From positions 62,001-126,000 of the forward strand of contig NZ_FONM01000004.1 of assembly GCF_900112935.1 (NCBI RefSeq): a stretch of DNA of 64,000 bases. Reading direction: 5' to 3'. Source of the stretch: Trichococcus pasteurii. Its GTDB lineage: Bacteria > Bacillota > Bacilli > Lactobacillales > Aerococcaceae. The translations under genes were made by a program, and so were the position numbers. Shown piece by piece: positions 9,373 to 16,895 of this stretch. Position 1 is the stretch's first letter; every line of letters starts with the position of its first letter. The notes beneath the pieces are model-generated. The model did no database searches, had not been told where the DNA came from, and saw nothing but the letters and a program-made list of their open reading frames with translations.

Positions 9373-10320
9373 ATGCAGAAAATATTTAATAGATTGCGCA
9401 AAGAAGAGTCTGGTCAATCTCTGGTTATGGTAGTTTTGCTGTTGAGTGTTCTGTTAAGTTTTTCCGCTCTTATCGTTGATGTGGGGATGTTGTATGCTGA
9501 AAAAGCAAAATTGCAGAATGCTGCAGATGCAGCTGCACTGGCTGGAGCTCAAATGTTACCCGATACAGAATCAGCAGAAATAACTGCAATTGATTATGCA
9601 GATTTGAATAATTTTACGATTTCTTCTGATGATGTGGATGTACCCTATGGTGGAGATAGTACAAAAATCAGAGTGGCAGTAGAAAGCGATATTCCGTATA
9701 TATTTGCTAGGGTTCTGAAATTAGTTGGAACTAGTACGACTGTTTCAGCAAGTGCTACGGCTAGTAAGGAGGATGGGGTTTCAGGACTGAGACCATGGGC
9801 TCTAACAGATAAATATAAAGAGATGAAAACTGAAAAAAATAAAGAAGTCTGGACTGGTAAATGGATTGCCTATACGTACACGTACGGACTGGAATTTGAA
9901 TTGAAAGAGGGTGGGGGAGGCGGATCTAAGGGTTACTATGGAATAATTTCATTTGAAGATCAGGGTACAGATGCGAATACATATAAAGGGAATATATCAA
10001 GTGGATATGATGGCACAATCAATATTAATGATTATGTAAATGATGCATCTGGTAATAAAAATGTGAAAAATATTATTGAAGAACTATTAGTGGGTGGCGA
10101 TAATTATTTGACTGCAACTAAGAATAGCCCACGTGTTGTAGTGATTCCGAAAATTGATTCTACATTTAAAGTTATCGGATTTGCGGTAATATTTTTAAAA
10201 TCTGTTGACAATCAGGGTTATATTACAGCAAATTTTTTGTATGATACGACCTGGCCCACTGAAACAAAAGAAGAACACGACTATTGGGCAATAGATTATA
10301 AAGTAAGTCTTGTTGAATAA
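9373..10320 (+). CDS. TadG-like pilus-associated protein
   Basis: A 315-aa protein with a TadE/TadG-like N terminus: ESGQSLVMVVLLLSVLLSFSALIVDVGMLYAEKAKLQNAADAAALAGAQ, the Flp-assembly TadG motif with AADAAALAGA. The rest, with a Gly-rich loop around residues 178-184, resembles no family I know. The reading starts at ATG 9373 after GAGGTGAGA; a GTG at 9361 is within the ribosome binding site. It is clearly more A+T rich than tadA-tadC. It is the last gene of the operon: an IS begins 17 bp after its stop codon. Confidence 0.75.
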   Translation: MQKIFNRLRKEESGQSLVMVVLLLSVLLSFSALIVDVGMLYAEKAKLQNAADAAALAGAQMLPDTESAEITAIDYADLNNFTISSDDVDVPYGGDSTKIRVAVESDIPYIFARVLKLVGTSTTVSASATASKEDGVSGLRPWALTDKYKEMKTEKNKEVWTGKWIAYTYTYGLEFELKEGGGGGSKGYYGIISFEDQGTDANTYKGNISSGYDGTININDYVNDASGNKNVKNIIEELLVGGDNYLTATKNSPRVVVIPKIDSTFKVIGFAVIFLKSVDNQGYITANFLYDTTWPTETKEEHDYWAIDYKVSLVE

Positions 10321-10337
10321 TTTAAGAAAAGGTATAA

Positions 10338-11999
10338 AACCTGAATAATTCATAAAATTTCAGGAAACTACGACTAACCTTGCTGCAATAGCATTTTTCA
10401 CTTGTTCGATAAGCACCCTTTGGGTGTACAAAAAGAACCCCAATCTGATATGGTTAAGTTACCACACTAAAACCATAGAAAGGGGCTCTCTCAATGGCTA
10501 CATTACACGAAAAAAAGGTACAATTCAACTCTAAACTGACGATTTCAAACACAGGTGGAAATTTGTCCACCGATTCTGGATTGGTTCTCGTCAAAGAATT
10601 TATGGAGTCTCTTAATTTCTCCGATCTTTCTAAGCAATACTTGGGAATAGAGGACAAACGTCTCTATCATATCCATGACAATTTTTCTTTGATGGAGCAG
10701 TTGATTTATCAAAATATCGCTGGCTATTCGACCGATTCCTCCGCAAATCTATTGAAGCAAGCCCCTATTTTCAAGGTGATTTTGGATAAGTCCAGGCTTG
10801 CCTCGCAGTCTTCGATTTCCTGATTCTGGGATCGCATAAGCGAAGAAAATATTTCTCAGTTGCAAGATCTTAACCAAGCCATGATTGATAAAGTACGGTC
10901 GGCAAGAAATACGACAGAAATGATCTTTGACTTGGATTCAACCCATTCTGATACTTACGGAGATCAAGAAAACACTGATTACAATGCTCATTATCGAACC
11001 AATGGATACCATCCGTTAGTCGCATTTGATGGTTTGACGGGAGATTTCTTAAAAGCAGAACTTCGTTCTGGCAATGTCTACACGTCTAATGGCGTGGGGA
11101 CATTTATGGAGCCTCTTTTTGAGCATTATAACCAAGTGGTTCCTGTCAGCAATATTCTCGTCCGTGGAGATAGCGGGTTCGCTACACCGGAACTTTACGA
11201 TCTCTGTGAAGCTTATGACAGCTTCTTTGTGATCCGCTTAAAGGCTAACCGTAACCTTTCAAAAATTGCGGAAAGCTTTATTCAGATTGACGATAACCAC
11301 CCTTGGGATAAAAAAGAAGTTGTTTATTCTTCAACATCCTATCAAGCAAAAAGTTGGTCCAAAGAACGCCGAGTCTGCATTAAATCAACACGGGAAGCTG
11401 ATGAACTTCTATTCCGACATGAATACATCGTCACCAATTACTCCAATAATGTCTCTGCGGAAACAGTCTTTCGGACTTACTGTAAACGCGGCACCATGGA
11501 AAACTTCATTAAAGAAGCGAAGAATGGCTTTTATTTCGATAAGACCGATAGCCCTTCCTTTTTAGAAAATCACGCTCGCATGATGGTAAGCCTGTTGGCT
11601 TACAACATCGTTAACTTTATGCGTACGCTTTGTTTCACACAGGGATCGGCCAGCATGCAGGTGGACACAATCCGATTAAAACTATTCAAGGTCGCAGGTA
11701 AACTCGTTCGAACAGGACGTAGGCTGCTGCTGAAACTCAGTTCTTATCATGTACATCAGGGCTTATTTTATCAAGTCCTTGGAAATATCCAGCAGCTCTG
11801 CTGGTAAATAAATCCCAATTTTAAAAATTATATTGTGCTTCAAGGGACGAGTGCGCCCAAATTTGGCTGAACCGCAGCTGTTTACCTAAACAGTTCGGAT
11901 TTTTTAATCTGTTGGGTTCTGAGACGGAATAAAAAATATAAATTCCGGTAAAATCTAGAGCAACAGATCATTTTTTTATCGGTATGAATTATTCAGGTT
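10338..11999 (+). mobile_element. IS1380-family insertion sequence
   Basis: A 1662-bp element bounded by perfect 17-bp terminal inverted repeats: AACCTGAATAATTCATA at 10338-10354 and its reverse complement at 11983-11999. Five-bp direct repeats TATAA flank it (10333-10337 and 12000-12004), as expected of a target duplication. Length, ends and transposase match IS1380. It lies between the pilus operon and the tRNA-Leu promoter and disrupts no recognisable gene. The region 11808-11982 contains only noncoding end sequence. Confidence 0.9.
10494..11807 (+). pseudogene. IS1380 transposase, interrupted by an in-frame TGA
   Basis: DDE transposase reading frame of 437 codons starting with MATLHEKKVQFNSKLTIS after an AAAGGGG site. 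Codon 110 (10821-10823) is TGA. The frame continues without shift as FWDRISEENISQLQDLNQ and on through DLDSTHSDTYG, LVRGDSGFATPELYD and GTMENFIKEAKNGFYFDKTDSP, the catalytic parts of the family. A single CGA-to-TGA change in an expected SRFWDR sequence explains it. The copy is therefore probably dead, although its ends look mobilisable in trans. Confidence 0.88.
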
Positions 12000-12043
12000 T
12001 ATAATTTCTTTTATAATTTTACCAATAAATATTGTAAGTGTTG

Positions 12044-12072
12044 TTGACAGTAAATCACTTCAAAAGTATAAT
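12044..12072 (+). promoter_or_regulatory. Consensus sigma-A promoter of tRNA-Leu
   Basis: TTGACA (12044-12049), a 17-bp spacer and TATAAT (12067-12072) match the consensus perfectly, 16 bp before the tRNA. The IS inserted just upstream without damaging it. Confidence 0.85.
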
Positions 12073-12087
12073 GAAATAGTTGGTTTT

Positions 12088-12171
12088 GCGGTCATGGCGG
12101 AATGGCAGACGCGCCAGCTTGAGGGGCTGGTGGGAGTATCTCCCGTGGAAGTTCGAGTCTTCTTGGCCGCA
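12088..12171 (+). tRNA. tRNA-Leu (anticodon GAG)
   Basis: An 84-nt class II tRNA. The acceptor strands GCGGTCA and TGGCCGC pair (one G-T wobble). The anticodon stem CCAGC/GCTGG encloses loop TTGAGGG, giving anticodon GAG for CUC/CUU. A long variable arm with GGGA/TCCC and a T-arm GTTCGAGTC are present. CCA is not encoded. It stands alone with its own promoter and terminator. Confidence 0.95.
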
Positions 12172-12187
12172 TTGATTGTACGAATAT

Positions 12188-12236
12188 AAAAAATAGGGTT
12201 TCCGGTCTCTTAGTGGGTTCGGAAGCCCTATTTTTT
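12188..12236 (+). terminator. Intrinsic terminator after tRNA-Leu
   Basis: AAAAAATAGGG(TTT)CCG and CGG(AAG)CCCTATTTTTT form a long stem whose 3' arm ends in T6. Confidence 0.85.
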
Positions 12237-12268
12237 GACTTTTGGGCCCTATTCATTGGCTGTTATTC

Positions 12269-12277
12269 TGTTATAAT
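12269..12277 (+). promoter_or_regulatory. Extended -10 promoter of the yitT-family gene
   Basis: TGTTATAAT is an extended -10 element. No good -35 is seen, which extended -10 promoters tolerate. It lies about 70 bp before the coding start. Confidence 0.5.
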
Positions 12278-12343
12278 GGCGTGGATATCTTTTTCCTGAA
12301 AGGTATCCGATTGTTTTAAATCTCAGAAAGAGGAGTGATATAT

Positions 12344-13210
12344 TTGAAGCTACTGCACACTTTAAAACCGATAGCTGCGGTTGTCGCCGGGAACATCATC
12401 GTCGCATTTGCGATTGCGGCGTTCATATTGCCGAAGAATCTGATCGCCGGGGGGACGACGGGTCTTGCCATTATTTTGAATCATTTTTTTGGATTGAACA
12501 TCTCTTTGGTCGTGCTGATTTTCAATGGGTTCATGTTTTTTGTCGGGGCAGCCTTGCTGGGCAAAAAGTTCGCTTTGACGACAATCCTGAGCACGATCAT
12601 TTTTCCGACGTTTTTAACTTTTTTCCGGACAGTGCCTGCATTGCAGGACATGACAGATGACATCCTACTTTCGGCAATCTACGCTGGGATCCTGTGCGGA
12701 TTGGGAGTGGGGCTGGTGTTCAAGGTCGGCGCTTCCACGGGTGGGATGGACATTCCGCCGCTGCTCCTGAACAAACATTTTCGCATTCCGGTAGCGGTGG
12801 GGATGTATGCGTTCGACGTCATCTTCCTGCTGGTCCAGGCGGTCTTTTCGAGCATGGAACAGATCCTTTACGGGCTCATCATGGTGTTCCTGACGTCCAT
12901 CGTCATAAACAAAGTCATGGTGACCGGGAGAAACAAGATGCAGCTTTTCATCATTTCTAAAAAGTTTGAGGAAATCAAACAGGCGCTGCTGTATGTGCAG
13001 GATGTCGGGCTGACATTGGTGAACATCGAAACGGCTTTTGAAGGGGTGCAGCAGCAAGCGGTGCTTTGCGTAGTGGAGCAGCGTAAACTGTCCGCCATCA
13101 ATGCCTTGGTCAACGACATCGATCCATTTGCTTTCGTAATCATCGGGCAGGTCCATGAGGTCGCAGGCAAGGGCTTCACACTGGAGCGACAGTCCGGATT
13201 AGTCGAATAG
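12344..13210 (+). CDS. YitT family membrane protein (DUF161/DUF2179)
   Basis: A 288-aa integral membrane protein with five or six N-terminal membrane segments in two DUF161 repeats (NLIAGGTTGLAIILNHFFGLN and KVGASTGGMDIPPLLLNKHF), then a cytoplasmic DUF2179 domain (about residues 205-275). The TTG at 12344 lies 8 nt after GAGGAG; the in-frame GTG at 12335 overlaps that site, so TTG is chosen. The molecular function of the family is not established. It is transcribed alone, between an extended -10 promoter and a strong terminator. Confidence 0.87.
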   Translation: MKLLHTLKPIAAVVAGNIIVAFAIAAFILPKNLIAGGTTGLAIILNHFFGLNISLVVLIFNGFMFFVGAALLGKKFALTTILSTIIFPTFLTFFRTVPALQDMTDDILLSAIYAGILCGLGVGLVFKVGASTGGMDIPPLLLNKHFRIPVAVGMYAFDVIFLLVQAVFSSMEQILYGLIMVFLTSIVINKVMVTGRNKMQLFIISKKFEEIKQALLYVQDVGLTLVNIETAFEGVQQQAVLCVVEQRKLSAINALVNDIDPFAFVIIGQVHEVAGKGFTLERQSGLVE

Positions 13211-13213
13211 AAT

Positions 13214-13260
13214 CAAAAAACTGAGGCGTGCTCCGATTTGGAGCACGCCTCAGTTTTTCT
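13214..13260 (+). terminator. Strong intrinsic terminator after the yitT-family gene
   Basis: AAAAAACTGAGGCGTGCTCC and GGAGCACGCCTCAGTTTTT form a near-perfect hairpin with a 5-nt loop and flanking A and T tracts, so it can act in both directions. Confidence 0.92.
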
Positions 13261-13283
13261 GTAATTGCAGATGGGGTGTTTCA

Positions 13284-13470
13284 GGACCGGGTGACCGGTC
13301 CACATTAGGCGATGAAGCCTTTTTCTGTCGGCCGTTCCGGATTAACGCGGACACAAACAACCGACATAAAGCCGCAATGTCGGCTGTTCTGTCCGAACGC
13401 TGATGCAAATAACCGACAGATCCCCGAAGTGTCGGCTGTTCCGGCTTAACGCCGACGCAAACAACCGACA
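13284..13470. repeat. Palindromic array A (three 41-bp units, 52-bp period)
   Basis: Three 41-bp units start with TGTCGG and end with CCGACA at 13326-13366, 13378-13418 and 13430-13470: a period of exactly 52 bp with 11-bp variable linkers. Each is an imperfect palindrome. The middle unit contains GCTGATGCA and the third GCCGACGCA, a linker word also found in arrays B and C. A separate hairpin GGACCGG-GTGA-CCGGTCC at 13284-13301 lies 53 bp upstream and could be a fourth unit. The array fills the gap between two convergent genes and has no coding sense. Confidence 0.85.
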
Positions 13471-13503
13471 TAACTCATGAACAACGGTTGGATCGGCACA
13501 AAA

Positions 13504-14079
13504 TCAGTACCCGCGCACCGATTTTTTCGGTACGAACAATTGCGGATTCGTTTTCGCGATGACCACCAGTACCATAATGGTGAATGCGCCGGTCGCCAAG
13601 GCGCTGACGCCGTTCATGACGATGGAGTAGAGCCATGCGCTCCAGCCTTCAGGGGCATAGGATCCCCAGAAATAGTAGCCGGCGATCGTGTGCCAGAAGT
13701 AGCGGCCGACTGTACCGACGATGGTGCCCAAAATGACTTGCCACACCAATGCCTTTTTGTTTTGGTCCGCGATCGCTTGTTGGACTTTCTGCGTGTACAG
13801 GCCGGCCAAACCGGTGAAACCGAAAGCGATGAAGTACTCGATGAATCCTTGCAGCGGAGTCAGGATGTAGGCCGTCCCGATCAGGATGTGCAGCACACCC
13901 CACAGGAAACTGGCGAAGAAGCCGGGAATCAGGCCGCGGCGCAGGCAGTAAAGCATCATCACCGGCGCTCCCACCGTAACGGAAAAACTCGGGCCGATAT
14001 TGAAAGGAACCAAGGACAACACGGTCGCCAAGGCGGCGATGATGGTTCCTTCGATCCAGATGTTCAGATTTTTTGACAT
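13504..14079 (-). CDS. thiT: Thiamine ECF transporter S component ThiT
   Basis: A 191-aa membrane protein with six predicted helices. The ThiT signature is present: FSVTVGAPVMMLYCLRRGLIPGFFASFLWGVLH, EYFIAFGFTGLAGL and a C-terminal WHTIAGYYFWGSYAPEGWSAWLYSIVMNG region with the thiamine-binding aromatics. It binds thiamine and works with the shared EcfAA'T module, which is not in this window. The ATG at 14079 follows GGAGGAG; an upstream in-frame ATG at 14109 falls inside the regulatory hairpin. It is controlled by the TPP riboswitch upstream. Confidence 0.95.
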   Translation of the reverse strand: MSKNLNIWIEGTIIAALATVLSLVPFNIGPSFSVTVGAPVMMLYCLRRGLIPGFFASFLWGVLHILIGTAYILTPLQGFIEYFIAFGFTGLAGLYTQKVQQAIADQNKKALVWQVILGTIVGTVGRYFWHTIAGYYFWGSYAPEGWSAWLYSIVMNGVSALATGAFTIMVLVVIAKTNPQLFVPKKSVRGY

Positions 14080-14130
14080 AAAAAAACTCCTCCTTTTTGG
14101 GCATAACACACCATCAACAAAGGAGGAGAA
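14080..14130 (-). promoter_or_regulatory. Expression platform hairpin: terminator and Shine-Dalgarno sequestration
   Basis: On the minus strand CTCCTCCTTT pairs with AAAAGGAGGAG, the thiT ribosome binding site, and is directly followed by T7 and the ATG. When thiamine pyrophosphate binds the aptamer, this hairpin could both end transcription and hide the ribosome site. Which effect dominates cannot be read from sequence. Confidence 0.7.
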
Positions 14131-14147
14131 TGAATTTCATTTCTCAA

Positions 14148-14234
14148 TCACAATCCCTACGCTCGTGCTAACGAACAGGTTCGAAGGGTCAGAATCTATG
14201 TTCAATCTCAGCCGCGGACGGCCCCCCTTTGTGA
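14148..14234 (-). ncRNA. TPP riboswitch (THI element)
   Basis: The minus strand shows the TPP aptamer core. P1 is TCACAA/TTGTGA, then GGGG-GCC, GGCTGAGA, GACCCTTCGAACCTG and GCGTAGGGA follow in the canonical order, with a P3 extension in between. It precedes thiT, as expected for a thiamine-regulated transporter. Confidence 0.95.
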
Positions 14235-14257
14235 AACGGTCTATTTAGTTACAGCTA

Positions 14258-14286
14258 ACTTTACTACAGTTGGCTTGGTTATGCAA
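14258..14286 (-). promoter_or_regulatory. Promoter of the thiT riboswitch transcript
   Basis: On the minus strand TTGCAT (complement of 14281-14286), 17 bp, and TAAAGT (complement of 14258-14263) form a reasonable sigma-A promoter about 25 bp before the aptamer. Confidence 0.6.
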
Positions 14287-14352
14287 GGTGCACGCTGCAC
14301 AAAAGCACTTCCGGAAAAACTGCTGCCGAGCCCCGCGTTTGTGCAAAAGGAC

Positions 14353-14673
14353 CTATTTCTGTTCTTTTTCGGCCTGTGCTTTCAGAATGGCTTCGCGTTT
14401 CTTTTTCTTTTTGGAATTCAGGTAGGAATCGACTACGCCGCCAGCCAGCATTCCGATACCGAAGCCGATCGTCAGGTTGCCCGCGAAGTAGCCGATTGAA
14501 GCGCCTATCAGCATACCGTACATCGTGTAATTAAAGGAATTTTGCAGTTTCGGATCTTCGTCGACCGGCAGATTTTTCTTGGTCGCCGCGCCAGTATTAT
14601 TTTTATGCAGTTCCGGTACTTTTGGGGTCACATTCTTGCGTTGAATCTGGTTGCCTTTGTTTTTTTTCGCCAT
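14353..14673 (-). CDS. Hypothetical small membrane protein with glycine-zipper helices
   Basis: A 106-aa protein that I do not recognise. The N-terminal half is basic and polar. Two hydrophobic segments follow at about residues 52-83 (YGMLIGASIGYFAGNL and IGFGIGMLAGGVVDSYL), with GxxxG-type spacing as in glycine-zipper proteins. A Lys-rich tail ends the protein. The GGAAGGAAGT site upstream of the ATG supports it as a real gene. It is probably a monocistronic membrane protein. Confidence 0.7.
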   Translation of the reverse strand: MAKKNKGNQIQRKNVTPKVPELHKNNTGAATKKNLPVDEDPKLQNSFNYTMYGMLIGASIGYFAGNLTIGFGIGMLAGGVVDSYLNSKKKKKREAILKAQAEKEQK

Positions 14674-14817
14674 TTATTGTACTTCCTTCCGTCTATCTGA
14701 CACATGTATTGTCTCCAATAAACATCATATCAGTTCGATTCCGCCGCTTCAATAGCCTTTGGTGGCGGATGTGGGCGAAATCGCACAAAAATGGGGAATC
14801 CTTCCCAAATCTGCGGA

Positions 14818-15606
14818 TCAGTGCTCTTCGCCGGACAGTTCGACCGGATCGCCATTGTCATCTTTAAAGAAACCCTTCAGCACAAAGGCATCATCGCTCG
14901 GCCGATACCCGATAGTGGTGCGTGCCTGTGAAATGTCCAGACGCGGAAAGCGATTGTCCGACAGCCCGTTCACCAGCAGGAACGGCTCGACAAGCTTAGC
15001 GTTCAGGGCGCAGTCGACCAAGTGGCAAAGATCCCGTGGCGACAAATATTCGGCCAACCCCGCTTCGTCGACGATCGGATCATCGATGTTTTCATTGAAA
15101 TTGCCGATGCGGATGCCGATCGCTTCCTGGCCTTCTGTATAGGCGAAATGGCTGGCCAAACCTTCCAGATAGACTTTCGAGACGCCGTAAAGGTCGCCCG
15201 GGCGGACAGGTGCATCGACCGGAACCTGCACGTTTTTCGGGTAGGCGCTGACGGCATGGATGGAGCTGGCGAAGATGATGCGCTTGACGAAGTTCTCGTA
15301 CTTGGATGATTCCTTGAACAGATAGTAGGGCATCTTGTAGTTCAATCCAATTAGCGCATCGTCAAAAACGGCGTCGGGTGAAGGGTTTCCGGCAAGATGG
15401 ATGACGTAATCGATCCCTTCGAGCAGGCCGTCCCAGTTGCCGATGACAGTCAGGTCCAATTCCTTGACGATGGTGCCCTCCAAAAGGGCCGGATTGACGT
15501 CATGGAAATGGACATCAACCAAAGTCAGTTCGTAGCTCTTCTTCAGGTGGTCAACCAAAACTCTTCCTATATTACCGCTTGCGCCGGTGATCATGATCGT
15601 GGTCAT
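14818..15606 (-). CDS. NAD-dependent epimerase/dehydratase (extended SDR)
   Basis: A 262-aa short-chain dehydrogenase of the NAD-dependent epimerase type. MTTIMITGASGNIGRVL at the N terminus is the TGxxGxxG cofactor motif, VIHLAGNPSP follows the fourth strand, FASSIHAVSAYP holds the catalytic Ser, and YGVSK (YxxxK) is intact. The size and HLAGNPSP sequence are closest to uronate dehydrogenase-like enzymes, but the substrate is not certain. ATG 15606 has AAGGGGG 9 nt upstream and is preferred to the longer in-frame start at 15636. Confidence 0.82.
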   Translation of the reverse strand: MTTIMITGASGNIGRVLVDHLKKSYELTLVDVHFHDVNPALLEGTIVKELDLTVIGNWDGLLEGIDYVIHLAGNPSPDAVFDDALIGLNYKMPYYLFKESSKYENFVKRIIFASSIHAVSAYPKNVQVPVDAPVRPGDLYGVSKVYLEGLASHFAYTEGQEAIGIRIGNFNENIDDPIVDEAGLAEYLSPRDLCHLVDCALNAKLVEPFLLVNGLSDNRFPRLDISQARTTIGYRPSDDAFVLKGFFKDDNGDPVELSGEEH

Positions 15607-15777
15607 TATCGGTACCCCCTTGTTTCTGTGCAACAAATAGTGCTGTTATTTACGCGAGTGGCTTTGCTTTAACTGTATGCAAGCCGCCGGAAAATGTCAA
15701 AGGATAGCCCTTACAAAATCGACGATTCACCAGACAAAAGGGGAATGTTTTATTTGTGTAAGGAATGGGTAAATTAA

Positions 15778-15806
15778 TTGAGCCACGGGGATTATCCCTG
15801 TATAAT
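15778..15806 (+). promoter_or_regulatory. Strong sigma-A promoter of an orphan transcription unit
   Basis: TTGAGC (15778-15783), a 17-bp spacer and a perfect TATAAT (15801-15806). Transcription would begin near 15812 and run to the terminator at 16246, with no recognisable large gene between. Confidence 0.75.
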
Positions 15807-15867
15807 AAGGGTAAGATGATAGGCAAGGGCAAGATACTTTTCAATCGAAAACGAAGGGGTGAGTCGG

Positions 15868-15996
15868 ATGGACTTGTTGAATTTGCAAATGCGCGCTTCT
15901 CAAGGTCAGTGCGGATCTGTTGTGCAACAATCTTCCCATTCATTCTTTTGCCCGACAGAGCACGTGCTTTCGCATGTGTTTTTTTGTTGGTCCTGA
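15868..15996 (+). CDS. Possible 42-aa Cys/His-containing small protein
   Basis: Too short for ordinary gene calling. An ATG lies about 6 nt after AGGGGTGAG and opens 42 codons: MDLLNLQMRASQGQCGSVVQ, then SSHSFFCPTEHV and VFFCWS. Three Cys and three His are present, but no family is recognised. It sits in the orphan unit behind a strong promoter, so it could be a leader peptide, a small protein or part of a regulatory RNA. Confidence 0.4.
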   Translation: MDLLNLQMRASQGQCGSVVQQSSHSFFCPTEHVLSHVFFCWS

Positions 15997-16046
15997 ACGG
16001 AATCAGCGGGGCTTATCATCATAATACCGAGCATTAAACGGGGGTG

Positions 16047-16127
16047 ATGACCATTAATCTTTCTAAAAATAAGACACAACGGAAAGGAACGGTGATCCGA
16101 CGCATATCTCCTAGCTGTCAGGGGTGA
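16047..16127 (+). CDS. Possible 26-aa peptide in the orphan unit
   Basis: ATG 16047 follows a strong GGGGGTG element, though very close to it, and encodes MTINLSKNKTQRKGTVIRRI then SPSCQG. The first residues resemble the start of TerD-type proteins (xINLSK), but nothing after that does. The stop lies inside a structured segment (GCTGTC-AGGGGT-GACAGC). It could be a decayed gene start or a leader peptide. Confidence 0.3.
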   Translation: MTINLSKNKTQRKGTVIRRISPSCQG

Positions 16128-16197
16128 CAGCCAGCGTACAGATGAAAGGCGTGAGGCCGGATAGCATGGTAACGTATCACCCAATCAAATGTGAAAA

Positions 16198-16246
16198 TCA
16201 AAAAACTGGCGAGGGTCCCTTTCGGGGAGCCTCGCCAGTTTTTTCG
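16198..16246. terminator. Bidirectional intrinsic terminator
   Basis: AAAAAACTGGCGAGG and CCTCGCCAGTTTTTT flank an inner CCC/GGG stem. It ends the orphan unit on the plus strand and the phnA-like gene on the minus strand. Confidence 0.9.
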
Positions 16247-16259
16247 TTCGTTATCGGTA

Positions 16260-16601
16260 TTATGCTTTTTTGACGAATTCTGATTTCAGTTTCATAGCGC
16301 CGAAGCCGTCGATTTTGCAGTCGATGTTGTGGTCGCCTTCCACCAAACGGATGCCTTTGACTTTTGTTCCGACCTTCAAGGCGCTCGAGCTGCCTTTGAC
16401 TTTCAGGTCCTTGATGACCGTAACAGTGTCGCCATCCTGCAGCAGGTTGCCGTTTGCGTCCTTGACGATCAATTGGTCTTCGTTTGCTGCTTCAGCAGCA
16501 TCCGCGCTCCATTCGTGCGCGCACTCGGGGCAGACCAGCATCGTGCCGTCTTCGTAAGTGTAAGGGGAGCCGCACTTAGGGCAATTCGGTAATTCCATCA
16601 T
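16260..16601 (-). CDS. PhnA/YjdM family zinc-ribbon protein
   Basis: A 113-aa protein whose N-terminal zinc ribbon has CPKCG (about residues 6-10) and CPECAHEW, followed by the conserved PhnA C-terminal domain: [29 protein letters not shown], and [32 protein letters not shown]. The old name alkylphosphonate utilisation operon protein reflects linkage in Escherichia coli; no phosphonate genes are here and the function is unknown. An ATGATG pair at 16601 lies 9 nt after GGAGGA, so the longer in-frame extension to 16649 is rejected. Confidence 0.9.
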   Translation of the reverse strand: MMELPNCPKCGSPYTYEDGTMLVCPECAHEWSADAAEAANEDQLIVKDANGNLLQDGDTVTVIKDLKVKGSSSALKVGTKVKGIRLVEGDHNIDCKIDGFGAMKLKSEFVKKA

Positions 16602-16699
16602 GATTTTTATTCCTCCGTTGTTTTGATTAGTTGTCTTCTGACTTTTCATTTCCGGCCTTTTTTCAAAGGCGGAAGATGCTTATATACTGCCACATTTTC

Positions 16700-16895
16700 G
16701 CCTTTTTGACAATAGGAAATGGACAATATAAGAATAATAACCAATAAGCGGGGACTGCTCGGTCATAAATGACCAGAGCTTCTGGGAACAGAGCATACTT
16801 GACAGACAGTTTTTTCTGACTGTCAGCGGTTTCTCCTATGAACCAAGGCTTACTGCGCTTGTGAGCAGACTGTCCCGTACCTTTGCCTTTTGACG
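16700..16895 (-). ncRNA. Probable omega-RNA / right-end region of the TnpB element
   Basis: TnpB guide RNAs overlap the 3' end of tnpB and run through the right end of the element. On the minus strand just after the stop there are several hairpins, including GACAGT-CAGAAAAA-ACTGTC and GCTC-T-GGTCAT-TT-ATGACC-G-AGC, then AGTCCCCGC. The exact 3' boundary, and therefore the guide, cannot be fixed without related copies. Confidence 0.5.

Noticed and set aside
10821-10823. TGA in the transposase as selenocysteine, recoding or programmed frameshift
   Set aside because: No SECIS-like element, no slippery heptamer, and the frame does not change; a point nonsense mutation is simpler.
16047-16127. Remnant of a TerD-type gene
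   Set aside because: Only the first six residues resemble TerD; the following codons show no similarity, so chance is likely.
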